From: Lomentospora prolificans
Lineage: Eukaryota; Ascomycota; Sordariomycetes; Microascales; Microascaceae
Length of the DNA stretch: 64,000 nucleotides
Direction of reading: 5' to 3'
Assembly: GCA_029532625.1 (NCBI GenBank)
Contig: JARFXM010000009.1
Coordinates: 4,526,001 to 4,590,000, forward strand
Below, piece by piece: positions 36,137-49,000 of the stretch (the first letter of the stretch is position 1; every line of letters begins with the position of its first letter). Made by a program: the position numbers and the translations under genes. The notes beneath the pieces are model-generated. The model was not told where the DNA came from. It did not search any database and saw nothing but the letters and a program-made list of their open reading frames with translations.

Positions 36137-36577
36137 CTAGTTCTTGGCGGGCCCCCCCCCCCCCCCGGCCCCAAAGTCTTCATTCTTCACCTGGAAATGA
36201 TAATGGCAAATAATCCAGTCATCGCATACATCCCGCTGCATCTGATTCGAACCAAATCGACGAGCAACAGCCTTTCTATCAGCAGATTCTAGCCCCATAT
36301 ACCGTTGGTAGGCGCTTCGTCCCAACTGAATATAGGTAAATTGATAGTGACGGCATCGAGTGGCCGGGCTCTTTGATGGCACTTGGGGCTTGGGATGGAA
36401 ATGACGGTCTGGAGGAAGATCGCCAGCCTCGAACCATGTGCCCATTTCAGGGTATGATAGGTGCAGCTTAAATGAAGGCGCTTTGCTCTGGGGGCAGTCA
36501 GGCTCGCCAATTTGACTTTGGTCCAAAGCGGCAACCCAACACCGGAATTGGTATCCGATGCTGGGAAGCAACGCCAC
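36137..36577 (-). other. Coding-looking open stretch, no start codon, possible gene relic or internal exon
   Basis: The minus strand is open for about 146 codons and has no ATG before the middle. Its composition resembles a folded protein: FTYIQLGRSAYQRYMGLESA, ARRFGSNQMQRDVCDDWIIC and HYHFQVK, with well-spaced aromatics, Cys and His. I do not recognise the family. The downstream side ends in a 15-base C-run (36152-36166) that would read as poly-Gly. No convincing partner exons were found, so this may be one exon of a fast-evolving gene, a decayed gene, or chance. Confidence 0.25.
36152..36166. repeat. Poly-C tract, 15 bases
   Basis: An uninterrupted run of 15 C on the plus strand, flanked by G on both sides. 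Such G/C homopolymers are rare in fungal genomes and prone to length error in replication and sequencing. Confidence 0.9.
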
Positions 36578-38194
36578 ACCGCTGACCTAACCCCCGCCGA
36601 ATTGCCAAACAACAGGAGGGGAAAGGGAGCTGGAGCTTCTCTTGTTACCATATCCTGGAACGCTGGCTGCGCGTCATGCGAGGTGGTGCAATCGCGGCGG
36701 AGGAGAAAACGGGAAAGCCGGCAAGGCTGCTTAACATAAACCGTACGGATATGTTGATGAGCTAACCATTGCATGTTTACAGATGGGCGTCATGAAATTG
36801 AGGCATGCCACACGGAGTAGATCAGCACCCATTATTAACATAGAAAATGGTGGTTACCGACATCCAGACCTCATCTTCCTCTAACCTCCGGAGCTACCGG
36901 TAGCAGGGTGGGCTCGAGAGCATTACGAATTACCACGGCACTTCGAGTGAGCTACAGCGGTGTGAAAACAGGAACGGGCCTGTCCTTTTGTATTTTTCAC
37001 AAAAAGATTCCCGCATATCGTAAGATTTCACCGATCAAAGTACATGTCGGCAGATATAGGTCTACCGCGTCCGTGACCTTTATCAGTGTGCCATTACGGA
37101 GTCAGTAACGACGAGATGAGATGCTGCATGAGCTGTGCCTGTGTGCCGCCAACTCAAAAAGTTTGGGGGTGGGGTTGCCTATGCGAACCTCAACTGTATC
37201 ACCACGCGCGCACCCCCGCGCTGCTGCACGCCGATGATAGTTCTGATACCCGTTATATTAGGGGCCCATTCTTCCCCTCTGTTGAGGCGAGAAGAGGTGG
37301 TCTAGAACTGATCGCCCGGCGTGTTGTCGAATGCGGCGAGAAACCGGATTTCACTTCCCTCCATCTCCACGCCGCAGTGGACTCATTCAACCAGCCCATG
37401 CGCGTGTTTCCACTGAAGTCGTACATTTACTTCGAGGGCCTCATCTCCCTGGAACCAGAGCGGTGAAATGGCTTCACCTCGGTGTTTGGGGAGGGGGGAA
37501 TAGAACGTAATTCTATAGCAAGGTTCTTCGACGTGAGAGTTGCTGAAAAGGGGTTCGCCTGCATTAGAGGGGAACAAGCTAATTACCACGATCCAAGCTC
37601 TAGCAGGCCCTCGAACGAAAATTCGACATGCGAATGCTACTGTTTAGCTCTTCTGGAGCAAGGGCACCAGACCCAAACCTGGGGTAGCATCGCGAAGGGA
37701 GAAAAGGGGGGAAGGGGGCATTTTGGCGATCAACACATTCGAGCGGTGCGGAGAGAGCACAACTGAACGGGGGGCGGAGCCGCGTATCCTGACCCCTATT
37801 ATCAACACCTGCTGGCTCCAAGGGATGGGTGGGGGGCGCCCTGATCAGCACCTACTGAGCACAAGTTGAGACTGATCAAGTCCCTGACGGTTCTGCGCCG
37901 TGGCTTATAATCCCTGTGCTGTCATGGTCCCGACAGCACGGCGCCTTGTGTTGTTTGCCGTTGGTGACTATGGCACAGGCACAGGTACCACCAAAGCGCG
38001 CCGTTGGCTTTCCGAATTGATCATGGATCCAAGATCAATATCCACTTAGGTACTTCACATCAATACACCAACTTATTAGAACCCTGACAATCAGTGGCCG
38101 ACCCTGGCTCACACTGGCCGAAGGCACCTCGGCTAGACCATTGCCCACCAACAGAAACACCGTTGTATACCCCGCCAAGATACCACCCTAGTGC

Positions 38195-38214
38195 AAAAAA
38201 AAAAAAAAAAAAAA
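38195..38214. repeat. Poly-A tract, 20 bases
   Basis: Twenty consecutive A on the plus strand in non-coding DNA, followed by TAGAGAAG. It could be a replication-slippage product or the tail of an old retroposed sequence; no element body is recognised upstream. Confidence 0.9.
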
Positions 38215-41200
38215 TAGAGAAGAAAATTCCTGGTGACTTCGCTGTCGGACCTTGAGACTTGAAGACCAGGTGTGCGGCAGCCCCCCTGTGTGCCTCAACA
38301 AGGCCCCATTTTACAAGGGTCGGCAAACCGATAGGGCGGAGCCCTACTAGTACGAAGCCCTTTTGCTGGCTCTCGATTAATCAGGACGAATACTTGTAAG
38401 CACACGGTCGCAGGGCGGTCCATGGCGTACGGAGTTAAGTGAAATCCTGTCCGGGTTCTGCATGGCGCTACTCTCCACCAATTGATCAATTGAGAGGATT
38501 CTCTTGAATACGAGTATAGCTTCTGAGTGGACAATCGCACAGCTATCATGTGTTGAAACTGGATATGTGGATAGCCTATTACAAGCCAATGGCTTGGGTG
38601 GTTCTTGCGTGAAGGTCATTGGAGCGAGCCGATGACTTCTCTCTCCGTGATTTGGAGATGAACTACCACCAACTAGAAAGGTTCACTAAGAACTTGAAGA
38701 TGCGGCGAAGGTGGAAGCCGAGATATGAACAGGGCTCAGCGCTTCGCACTCGATGCCATTGCCACCATGAGACGTACATAGGGAGACAGACGTTGCTTCG
38801 CTGGCGACGTGGGCCCGGCCCCAATATTTGTCAGAGGGTATATCAGCCTCTCGGGGCTATTGATGGAGGGAATGTTCATTTTTAGCCTTGCAATATTGGG
38901 ACTAGTCAAGGGCTCAAATGCGAAGCGGCTCCGGACCGAGCGAGACGAGCCGACGATAGCGCCGCAAATCAAAAGACACCAAAACCGTCGCCACCTGATA
39001 TTCGGGATGATAATAACGTGCGGCGGGCGCACATTGGACAGGGGAGGGCGGACTACCTGGGGGCGGAGGGTTTAGCGTACCCTCAAACCCAACACTGACC
39101 GTCACGTCATCCCTCAACACTGATGTACATCTTTGATCTGCTGTTGCATGGGCCGGGTGTCCTCACAACCAGCACTATGATTACAGGAACGGCACACGAT
39201 GGAGCGCAGGTTTTACTGTATTTGGCATGATATCGATTGTTTGATTACCGTCCACTAGGTGGAGTTGCTCCAATCAACCAGTTGAGTACTATACCCGACA
39301 ACGAGACCAGGTAGGCGCAGGCTCTATCCTCGTAAACTATGTTCCAGGGCCTACCAAGGTACAGTTGGTTCGAATAGGTACCATGTCAGTGCCACCTGCT
39401 GGCTCTGCAGGCTTGATCAGTGCCTAGGGACCGTCCAAACACGATCCGATAAAACTCAGCATCCCTCGTGCGTCCCTTGGAGCACGTGGGGTGCTTGGGT
39501 GAGATGGCCGATTTCTAGACAATTGTGACTCTCGCCAGTAAGGGTTCTCCTACCGCGCCTGTTAACAATTCTCCGTAAGGGCAAGGGCACCGATTTTAGG
39601 TGGTGACCAAATATTAACCCTTCTATTGGGCGGGCTGTGGTGTCGTTGACAAGGAACGATCGCCCCATGAATATTAATGCGTAGTGGCGAGAAGCCATGT
39701 ATCGTCAAGACGGCCGAGATCCCAGTTATCTATCTCCTTGAAGCAACCACTGAAAGTATCAGGATGGCACATGTTCGCTCATAGTGAACATGCTTGTCCG
39801 CACTTTCGCTTCCTTTGTCGCCAGGCGGTCCTGCCTCTCAATATTTTTCAGCTCCCACGAACGCACCTGGCCCAAACGCTAGGCCAATTGAACGGCCGTC
39901 CATGCCAAGCTAACTCGGACTAATTGACAAAGCATAACCTCCGAGACGCCAGAGGGTTGATCACTTCCGCAATCTACCCTGACAGCCAGCGCCTCTATCC
40001 ACAAGCGCCGCTAAAGTATTGCCATACACCATTTTCGTGGCTCCTCTGCTGCACGTGCACGAATTGGGCGACTTACCTAACATGTGCAGTGTTGAGCGAG
40101 CTATTACCTCGACACACTCAGAATCCGCTGTTGAACTTAGGCCCATCGATTCTCACTGACTAGAGGGATTTGCCCGACCAGCATGTGTATGCATGTCTGT
40201 CCGTCTTGAGTCTTCTGGTCTTTATTCCTCCACCCCTCACCTTGCGTAATAATCAGTAAGTTTAGAAGTCCCCCTCCGCCGCCTCCGAATTTCCCCATTT
40301 GGAAACACAGCACAAGGAGAGCAGCACCAAGCCCAATGAAATATACAGTGAACTCGAAGACATGGATCTAGAAGTCTGCTTCGCCAGCTATACCCCATGA
40401 CGCCCAGACACACGATCTTCACATATTAAGGATTATATAGGAGGGAGAAGTTCGTTCCGTGAAGAATAGAACAAAGACGGGAAAGAGGGATGAAGAAGGA
40501 AATCACCGCAGAAGGGGACATGTATAAGTCAACCAGATGATACAGTGACGATCGAGTCAATTGGAGCATGGCCTTATATAGGTATCTACTCTGTATACCA
40601 TCCCCTTGACCCACCTAATCACAGCGTGCAAAGTGCGTCTATTCCTAGGTTTCCCATCCTACAGGACGTCGCGATGGTAATGGAGTTGAACCTCCTGCTC
40701 ATATCCGTTACTGACTAGAGACAGGAAATTCAATGCACGAGAATGCACACCCGGTAACCCTACATTCTAGGTCTCCCAACTCGTCTCGACCCCGCCGTGA
40801 TGCAGTGTATGGACAAGGAGACGGTAAATGGAGCAGTGCAGTTATTCTCATGGTGGGAAAGGTGCATCATCGAACACTTAGTTGACTCTGGCCAAATCCT
40901 CATGGGCACGTGCCGCTCCCTAACTCACAAACCACTGGCGGGGGTTCCAGTGCTGGCTGTGCTTGTCAGGCCGTGACGAGAAGGATGCCGTGTTCCCAGA
41001 TGGCTCATCCATATCTTATACCATCTCCCCCAACAGCCCACTTTGAGGGAGGGCGAGGTCCAAGTTCATAGGAAGCTGCATGCACCCACTTCCCGCACCG
41101 TTTAGGATGAGGCATGATTGGAAATGTGTATAGGTATTGGCACGAGAACATAGAAGACTAGCGTCAGATTTCGTGTGTGACGCAACACACCGCTCAGGTA

Positions 41201-41325
41201 TCCAAGGATAATGGGCGCCTACTTTCAGGATCGCAGCGGCACCGAGCAGCGACGGCTTATTAGCAATGGCACAAAATCCAGAAGATAGTGGGAGAGGCTA
41301 GTCGTCACTACAGTATCGAAGTATC

Positions 41326-41354
41326 TGCGGGGATTCGTCGACCGAATCCCCGCA
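41326..41354. repeat. Perfect inverted repeat, 12-bp arms, 5-nt spacer
   Basis: The arms TGCGGGGATTCG (41326-41337) and its exact reverse complement (41343-41354) surround TCGAC. It could be a dimeric transcription-factor site or a small hairpin; no gene start lies close by. Confidence 0.8.
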
Positions 41355-44300
41355 TTCAATCAATATTTGAGTATCGCGAGAATTTGGAGGCCAACCATTC
41401 CAATGTTCTCCGATCCTAGACATTTGCTTTTCTGCCTTAGCGGGACGAGTCATCCTTGGGTCAAAGCCGCCCCTTACACCCGCCGACCACTCCGACCCTC
41501 TATCCCACAACCTGACGGTCCACTGTTCACCTAATACCAAGAAGAGAAAGCTCCCGATGACTTGAGAAGTAGCCTTGCTCATCGAATGGCGAAACAGATT
41601 TAGTAGTGCCATCCCCCATGGCGCCTTCCTTGGGTCAGCTTGGCAGAGTTGCAACATCGGCAACCGAGCAGCTGCTTCTTCCTTTTCACGTCTTGGCTAA
41701 CAACCCTTGCTTGCCCTTCGTCTGGGCGGCCTTCACTCGCATCTATAGGGCGTACCGTTGCGAGAGAAGGTTGTAAGCCACCGCCGCCTGCTCTGCATTA
41801 TAGCGTGCCGGTGGCCAAGCTATTGCGCCGTTTGCCACTTGGTGTACTTGCTTTTCTTTGAGGGTGGTGAGATGCGGTGTTTCGGCGACCAGGGTCTATC
41901 AACTGGCCGTGATCCAATGTATGGGCGCGAAATGCAAGCGACGGATCGCCAAGGTGGGAAAAGAATGCTCCGAGCCAGGATATTACCTGTTGGTGGTGGG
42001 GGAGCTTCACCGTCACTCAGGCATTATTATCCTTGGGGAACAACATGACGAGCTGGCGAATGGGGTTGCGCACGTAAAAGCGCTCATATCGAACCTTTTG
42101 TTTCTTGTTCCTCCAGATGGCGAGAGGCTTCCACATGAGCCAGCCGGAACAGCCAGCACCCAAGGCTTAAAATAGCGTTTGGTTGGCCTTGATTCTGTCA
42201 GCGCACCGGCTGAAGAATGCACCTAAAGGGCCGCCAGCAAATCACCTCTCCCTGCACTGGTGGAGCCTTTACTAAGAAAGACTTCTTTAATAATACAGCG
42301 TGGGCTGATGCAGGGCGTCTCAGATATGTAGGAGTTGGATGTGAAAGTGCTTTTGGCACGTGGTAGGCAGCAAGTTGAAAAATCACAGAACATTGTCGGA
42401 CAGACACCCCGCCAGGCTAGCTCAAGCATAATCACGCTTCACTATACTCTTATAATCCGCCTGGCAGGGACCGTCATAGGCCGGTTGGGTGTACGAGGCC
42501 AAGGGAGGGCCCATGCTGCTGAACAAGCCACGAGACGATCGAGAACCGGTGAGGACATCCTAGCACATCGATTTTCCGAGGCCGTGGAACAGCAAGGTCG
42601 ATATTGTCCAATCTGCAACGAACCATCCTTTGGAATCCCGATTATCCCTTTGTTGCTTCTTTTTTCCTTGCTCTCTTTATTTGTCCCCTTCTTTCTTTCC
42701 CTTGGCATAACTTCATTTCCTGCGGAGGGTGCCGTGATTAGATACTCGGTCCGTAGCTGCCTAGGCGGGAATGTCAAGAGCAGCTTGGTTCAGCATTCGC
42801 CAGCCTAGCTCCTCAGAGGCACTATAGGTGGCGGGCGTACATACAAGGGATGCAGCGCATGAACCGGACGGATTCGTCGAGTTGCCAAAAACCCGCCAAA
42901 TGCTTCGCATGTATGTCGACTGGCGGGAACCGATCTCTCGATCATAATCTCCACACATATGAATGAACAGAAGAACGAAAGACCGAGACTCCTGAACAAG
43001 GGCAGGGCTCCAAGTCATTCAAGGCTCGACCCAGAATCTACCCGGGCATGTGCGCTTAATCTGTAAAGGAGCCAGCGGAATATGGGACCCAAGGGGGTTA
43101 CCGCGCCGCCTTCAAAAATTCACCAACAGGTGCTGCCTCGTCCTTCCCGACCCATGCGTTCACTTGCCTTGGCCTCCACGCACGATATCGTTCAGTCGAT
43201 GTTATTAGCGCAGCGCCTCGTACTTTCTTGGCAGGTTTTCTCTCGTAGTTGTACGTATTGATGATTCCTTCTTTTGCTTTGCGTAACAATCCGGTCACGG
43301 AAGGGTATTGTTGCAACCTAGAGCACCATATCGGCGAGGATCACGCCTTCAAGTTGGTATCCACGCCTCTACACTAAACGGTCGCCACGGGTAGACCGTA
43401 TGAATATGCGCATGAGCTGGCTGGTATCGCTGGCAACGTGGTCCCTTGGACTCTGGCCCTGCTCCGACTCCTGACCCTTTTCCTCTGTGCAGGGCATGAT
43501 GTAAGTAGCGCGATAAGCCTAAAAGACTGGCCCCCGGGAAACCGGTCTATGGATGGCCGGCCCTTGGCTAGGCCAGCGCCGGCTACAAACTCCCGCCATT
43601 TCCGCCTACGCTAGTGGCCGCAAGCAATGCCAAAAGGAGAAGAGGAACAACACCGCATGCGTGAAACGGAAAACAATCAATTGATGCGCTAGTTTGCTCC
43701 ACTTGCGGCGTCTGCGGGCGGAGGGTAGCAGGAAGGGCATTGCAAGCCCGGCAACGGCCCAGGGGTTCTCAAATCCAACGAGGGGAGCCACAGGCGGGGG
43801 CTAGCCTTGTCCTCTCAGAAGGGTCCCAGGAGCCTAGGCCTGCAACCCATGCTACGACTCCGGGCTGTGCACTCATCAGATCCAGAATTGGGGTCGCGGG
43901 AGCGAGTCAAAAGAACCGTGTTAAGGCCAGCTCTCCGTGGTGCCTGCCCACTGACATCAGATTACATCCCACCTTGCGGCCACCATTGAAGGCAGGATCC
44001 CGTCTTCCAACTGATCCATGTCTCCTTGGCTCGAAAAGCAAATAAACTATCAATCCTCTGGACCTGGCAATTGTTACCATGGCCTTCAACAACCGGGGTT
44101 CTCCTCCAATGAGGGCCGAGAAGTTGATGGAAAAAAGCAATCCACTGGCGGCAAACTGGTCTCACTCTTCAGCTCCTTCAGGTTTCCTTCTTCATCCTAC
44201 GTCCCCTGTCTCTCCTTTCCATTCCTTCTTTCAAACCCCCTTCCCCTCGGTCCGGTTCGGGAGAGAGCGCAACTGCGAATTTTAGTCCACCACCCGGGCA

Positions 44301-46075
44301 TGATCTCTCTTCGCCATGCTGTCCAGCTCCGCGAATCGCTAGGGGAAGGGAAAACGGAAGGACAAGATCCTCGACAACACCATTCGTGGACCTCCCCAAT
44401 TTAAAACCTCGCCAGCCATCTTCTTGCCTCCGATGTCTGAGCTGCTCTGGTTTGACCTGGCTTGATGCCGTGCAGGCGGGTATCAACGCGCAAGCACGCG
44501 GAGCATATCATTGCTTGCACGTATTACACTCTCGCGGCAAGCTCGCCTTTTGATTCCCTCCGACCGTGCACGGCTCCATTCATACGAGACCTACAGAGAT
44601 AAAGAAGCCAGAAGCGCTAATGTTTTTTGGGTCCACATCGACCCGGGACATCTCGTCGTCTGCCACGCGCCATGCTAGTTAGAAGGCTCTTGCCTAGCGT
44701 TTGCTGCGCAAGGATTTGGACTACCCGAGGCCTGCCTGCCCCTGTCTCGAAACGGCTTTTCATCTCGCCCCGACTCGATCTTTTTCTTTTACACTCCATC
44801 TCCCCCTCCACAGTAGTCACGTCTGACCGAGACGTAGTAGACGAGATTGGCGAGGTGTCGGTCAGATCCCCTTTCAAGATGTCTCACAAGGAGACACCTC
44901 TATGAGTAGACCACTACCGAGACAGCATTGGCATTCCCGTTCTGAGACTGCGGGGCCGGGGCACATAAGTGAACAAGAGAGAGAGAGAGAGCGAGAAAGA
45001 GACAACATGAAGATATTGAATGCAGACAAGAGAGACAAGGGGGCGGGCCTGGATCCGCCGAGGACCTGCGAGCTTATGCGCTGGGACAGTGGACGACGCC
45101 AAGGCCCGCACCAACACTACTGTATGAGACGGATAATTACTCTTTTCTTTTTTCTCTGGGCCATTTCTTTGCTTCTTCCTTTGGCCTCAAATCTTGCGAC
45201 TTGCCCTACCTTAAAAAGTTCCCTTTCCGCCGCTGGCCCTACCGGGATGCTGGTACCAGAGGAGGGGCCACTCCACCCTAATAATAGTGCCTCCGCCAAT
45301 TTGCCATGAACGAACTACTATAGGAGGAAAGCCGTGGCTGTCACGATACACACCCGTCCCCTCCATCATTGTCTCTTAGCTCTGGCCCGCCTGTGTATGT
45401 GTTGGAACTGCAAAAAGGACCCCAGCCGAAGGAAAGCCTCTTGCAAGATCGTGCTAGCGCCGGACATAGACTATCGACTCGTCCGACGGGTTGGTCGGAA
45501 CTCACATCGAACCGGTATGCAAGGGCAGAGATGTCTTCATCGCTATCTATTCTCGAAAGTGTGGAAAGAGAGCTTGGAGGATTGGCTCGTCGCCCTATTC
45601 TTTATTTTAGTTGGCCCGGCTTGGTGGGAGAGAAAAAAAAATGTACACTAACTACACTCCGCACACACAACACATAACGCAGCTCCTCGACCCTCGACTT
45701 TCGAGCATTGGCAATCCAAGCTCTCTTCATCAACCCCTGCCCTGTTGTCCAATACTCCGATTTTTTTTGGTGCTCCTGCCCTACCTCAGTATTTTTCTTG
45801 TCCCTTTTTATCCGTTTCTACGCGCCCGGTGGCCAGGGCTGGTGGCCAGGGCTAGCAGCCGTAGAGCCAAGGGTTAATCCCAGAGCTTGGTCCGTCCTTC
45901 TGCCCTGTAAAGTAGGGCGCAAGACGCACGTGGCCCGGATAGTGCTGGGCCTTTCGGTTCTGATCGCCTCTACCCTAGCTCCATCTGCGACTACTAGACC
46001 AACCACTCGCTACTTTTCTCAGATAAGGTATAATGACGGATAACTCCCTGAATCAAGGGGCATCGTTCTCCTCCT

Positions 46076-49000
46076 TCATTCAGTATCAATACCGGCCTGC
46101 TTGACAAGCCCGTAAAACACACCCTGCTTCTTGATGAGCTCCTCCGGCGTGTCGAATTCAACGACCTCGCCCTTGTCGAGAACCACGACTCGGTCGCTAT
46201 CCATGATGGTGTTGATACGATGAGCCACCGTGATGATGGTCCGGTTCGCGAACAACGGACTCCGGAGAGTCGCCTGCAGCATTACATCGGTCTGGACATC
46301 GACTGCCGCTGTGGCCTCGTCGAGCACCAGGATATTGGACGGGGTAAGCATGGCTCGTGCGAGGGACACGAGCTGTCGCTGGCCTTGTGAGAGGTTGGAT
46401 CCTGCGTGAGCCTAACGTTAGTTACAGTTCGCTTCCTTGGTCACCTGAAGTGCGTCATAGATATGGTCTCGTGCTGGGAGCGCTGGAGATGCATTCGCCC
46501 AAGGCGTGTTGTGTCTCCGGGGATGTGCCAAACACCGTCATGACACCTTGCGATAAGAGCATAGGCCCACGCCTTTGCCATTCCCACTCGCATGTGAAAT
46601 TTCCTACAAGGACAATGGGGGGTAAAGCTCTGGCACCTCGCCTCTTCGTACAGCGAGTCATCCTGCAGAGTCCTGAAAGCGTCTCGGCACAACAGACCGC
46701 TGTACCACGCAAACTCGAGCGTGAAGTCCGGTCCGGGCAATCACATGCCCTGCCCTGAACGCCGATGAAAAGCGGCAAGAAAGCAGCTGTGACCGCGTGC
46801 GCTGCAGCAGCGGAACCGTGTACGCATGGCGCGCGGGGCTCGATGAAAAGAAATTGATGGAAAACCGTAATTCTTACCTGCTTCGTTGATCTTGGCCTCG
46901 AGGCCGCCGTCCATAGACGAAATGTGGTCCTTTAAGCGAGCGTGTTCTGTAAAACCCTATCGTTAGCCCAAACTGATCTCCACTCGCGACCGATTCTCTC
47001 CGACACATCCAGCTTTGTTCATCTGTGGTACCCCACGGCTAACCATATGGATCCCCATGCGGTGCTCGGCCTGAACGTCCAAAGCTAAAGTGTATGAGGC
47101 GGTGTGACAACTTACCTAAGACGCTCCATAATTCCGTGTCGTCGTGAACATGTCCAGGGTCCAGGTTGTCGCGAACAGTGCCCTCGAAAAGAGCCGCATC
47201 CTGCGGGATGATAGCGAGCCGTCGTCGCAAATCCAGCAGGCCGATCGTCGACGTGTTGAGATCATCAATGGCGATGTTGCCTGATGCCGGCTCGATGAGG
47301 CGGAACAGGGAGAGGGTGAGCGACGACTTGCCCGCCCCTGTGCGCCCCACCACGCCAATCTTCTCGTGAGACTTAATGTCAAGATTGATGTTCTTGAGCA
47401 CCAGATCGAGACCCTCTCGATATCTGGTGCTGAAGCCATTGAAGGTAACAGCGCCCTTTGCTGGCCATGCGACCGGAGGACGGTTACTGGGAATAATCTC
47501 AGGCGCCTCGCTTGGAAGCCGGGTATATTCGAGCACACGCTCGACCGAGACAATGTTCGTCTCCACCTCCACTGTTTGGCGCACAATCCAGTTGAGGGAG
47601 GTGACAATCTGCAGAGCATAGGACATGGCCAGACCGACCATACCTGGCGTGAGCTCGCTACCGCCCGCGACCGCCATGACAGAGAGACCAGCGGCCGAAA
47701 GGATAACAACGGCGCCGATAAACTCGAGGCGAATAGCAAGCCATCGGTTAGCGCTGATAGATGGGAAATAGGCCTGAAGGTTTGCGTCGATGCGCCACTC
47801 GTTTTCAAGACCAAACCTATCCTGCTGGTGGTAGGCCCTAATAGTCGAAACACCACCGAGTGTCTCCTGGAAGTGGGCGTAGATGGGACTCCTGCTCACA
47901 CTATCCAGTCGCTTCAGCTCTCGAGACGTGCGGAGGTAGTACCTCTGGATCCAGATGTATGCGAGACCAAGTGGAATGATCAGGGCCGAAAAGGGGGGGG
48001 TCGCCACCGAGATGAGGGCCAGAGTGAGACACGACTTAGACAGGTTGACGAACAGCATGTTGAACGTCCGGCCGAGAACCTCATCGACGCGATAGATGTC
48101 ACTGGTACGACCATGTTAGTAACCTTTTGTAATCAACGTAGGACATCCACCCCTCCACGAAGTGCGGCTTCGACCGGGCCCCCGTGGCGTGGCAGCGAAA
48201 GGGGACCGTAAGCTTGTGGGTGTATTTACCTAGAGAAGCGGTTGAGGATACGACCGGTCGGCGTCGTATCGAAGAACGACATTGGGGATCGGAAAATGGC
48301 GTTCGCCATCCTCTCGTGTAGCTTCCTGGAGGCCTAACCGAGAAATTGTTAGCATCCGAGATGGCGTGTCGCGAGAAGTCTCATTATTCCTACCTCGATC
48401 GAGCAGAAGATCCAGAGAATGAGGGTTTGTACAACGCTTAGCGCCGAGGCTCCTATGCCGAAGGCGAAGTAGATGCCGATGAATTTACCAACATCCGGAT
48501 TGAAACCGGCCTTTTGATTTGCCTCGGACCACCGCCTCAGCCAGAAGGAACCAGCTAGAGAACTCGTCAGAAACAAACACGGGTAGAAATGACGAGCGAG
48601 CAAGACTTACCGAAGTTTGTAAATTGCGAGGCGGTCAAGGCAAATAGATATATGGCAACGGCCACAAGATTATTATCTTTTGCGTATTGAATGTAGACTA
48701 GGCCCCCATTGTTAGTATGCACCAGGCCCGAAATACAAACTACAAAGATGGGAATCACTTACCGTCCCATTTAACCTTGCCCTGTTCCGAGTGTTCCTTG
48801 GCCTGTTTAGTCCTGCTTCCGGCCACTTCTTCGTCAGTGAGCTTGCCTCGGGGACCCTTAAAGCTTGCAGCGCTTGGCCGACGCAAAGTAGCAACGCTCA
48901 TCGCCCTCTTCTTCCCGTCGGTCTCTTTGCCGTGGATAGCTTCGGGCACAGGCTCACCAGCCTCGTCCAAAGCGTCCCTATCCGAATCTCTGAGGTCGGC

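Larger units (their letters stand above)
36578..46075. other. Gene-poor region, right part
   Basis: About 9.5 kb with no supported gene. It holds an A-run of 20 (38195-38214), a perfect 12-bp-arm inverted repeat (41326-41354), a GA dinucleotide tract (44977-44992) and pyrimidine-rich tracts (42650-42720, 45140-45190). Open frames of 60-130 codons occur on both strands, none with a known domain. GC content is not visibly lowered, which argues against heavy RIP of transposons. Confidence 0.45.

Noticed and set aside
36238..36262. tRNA B-box-like GGTTCGAATC on the minus strand
   Set aside because: The flanking bases do not form a T-stem and no A-box or acceptor stem is present; it is part of the coding-looking stretch.
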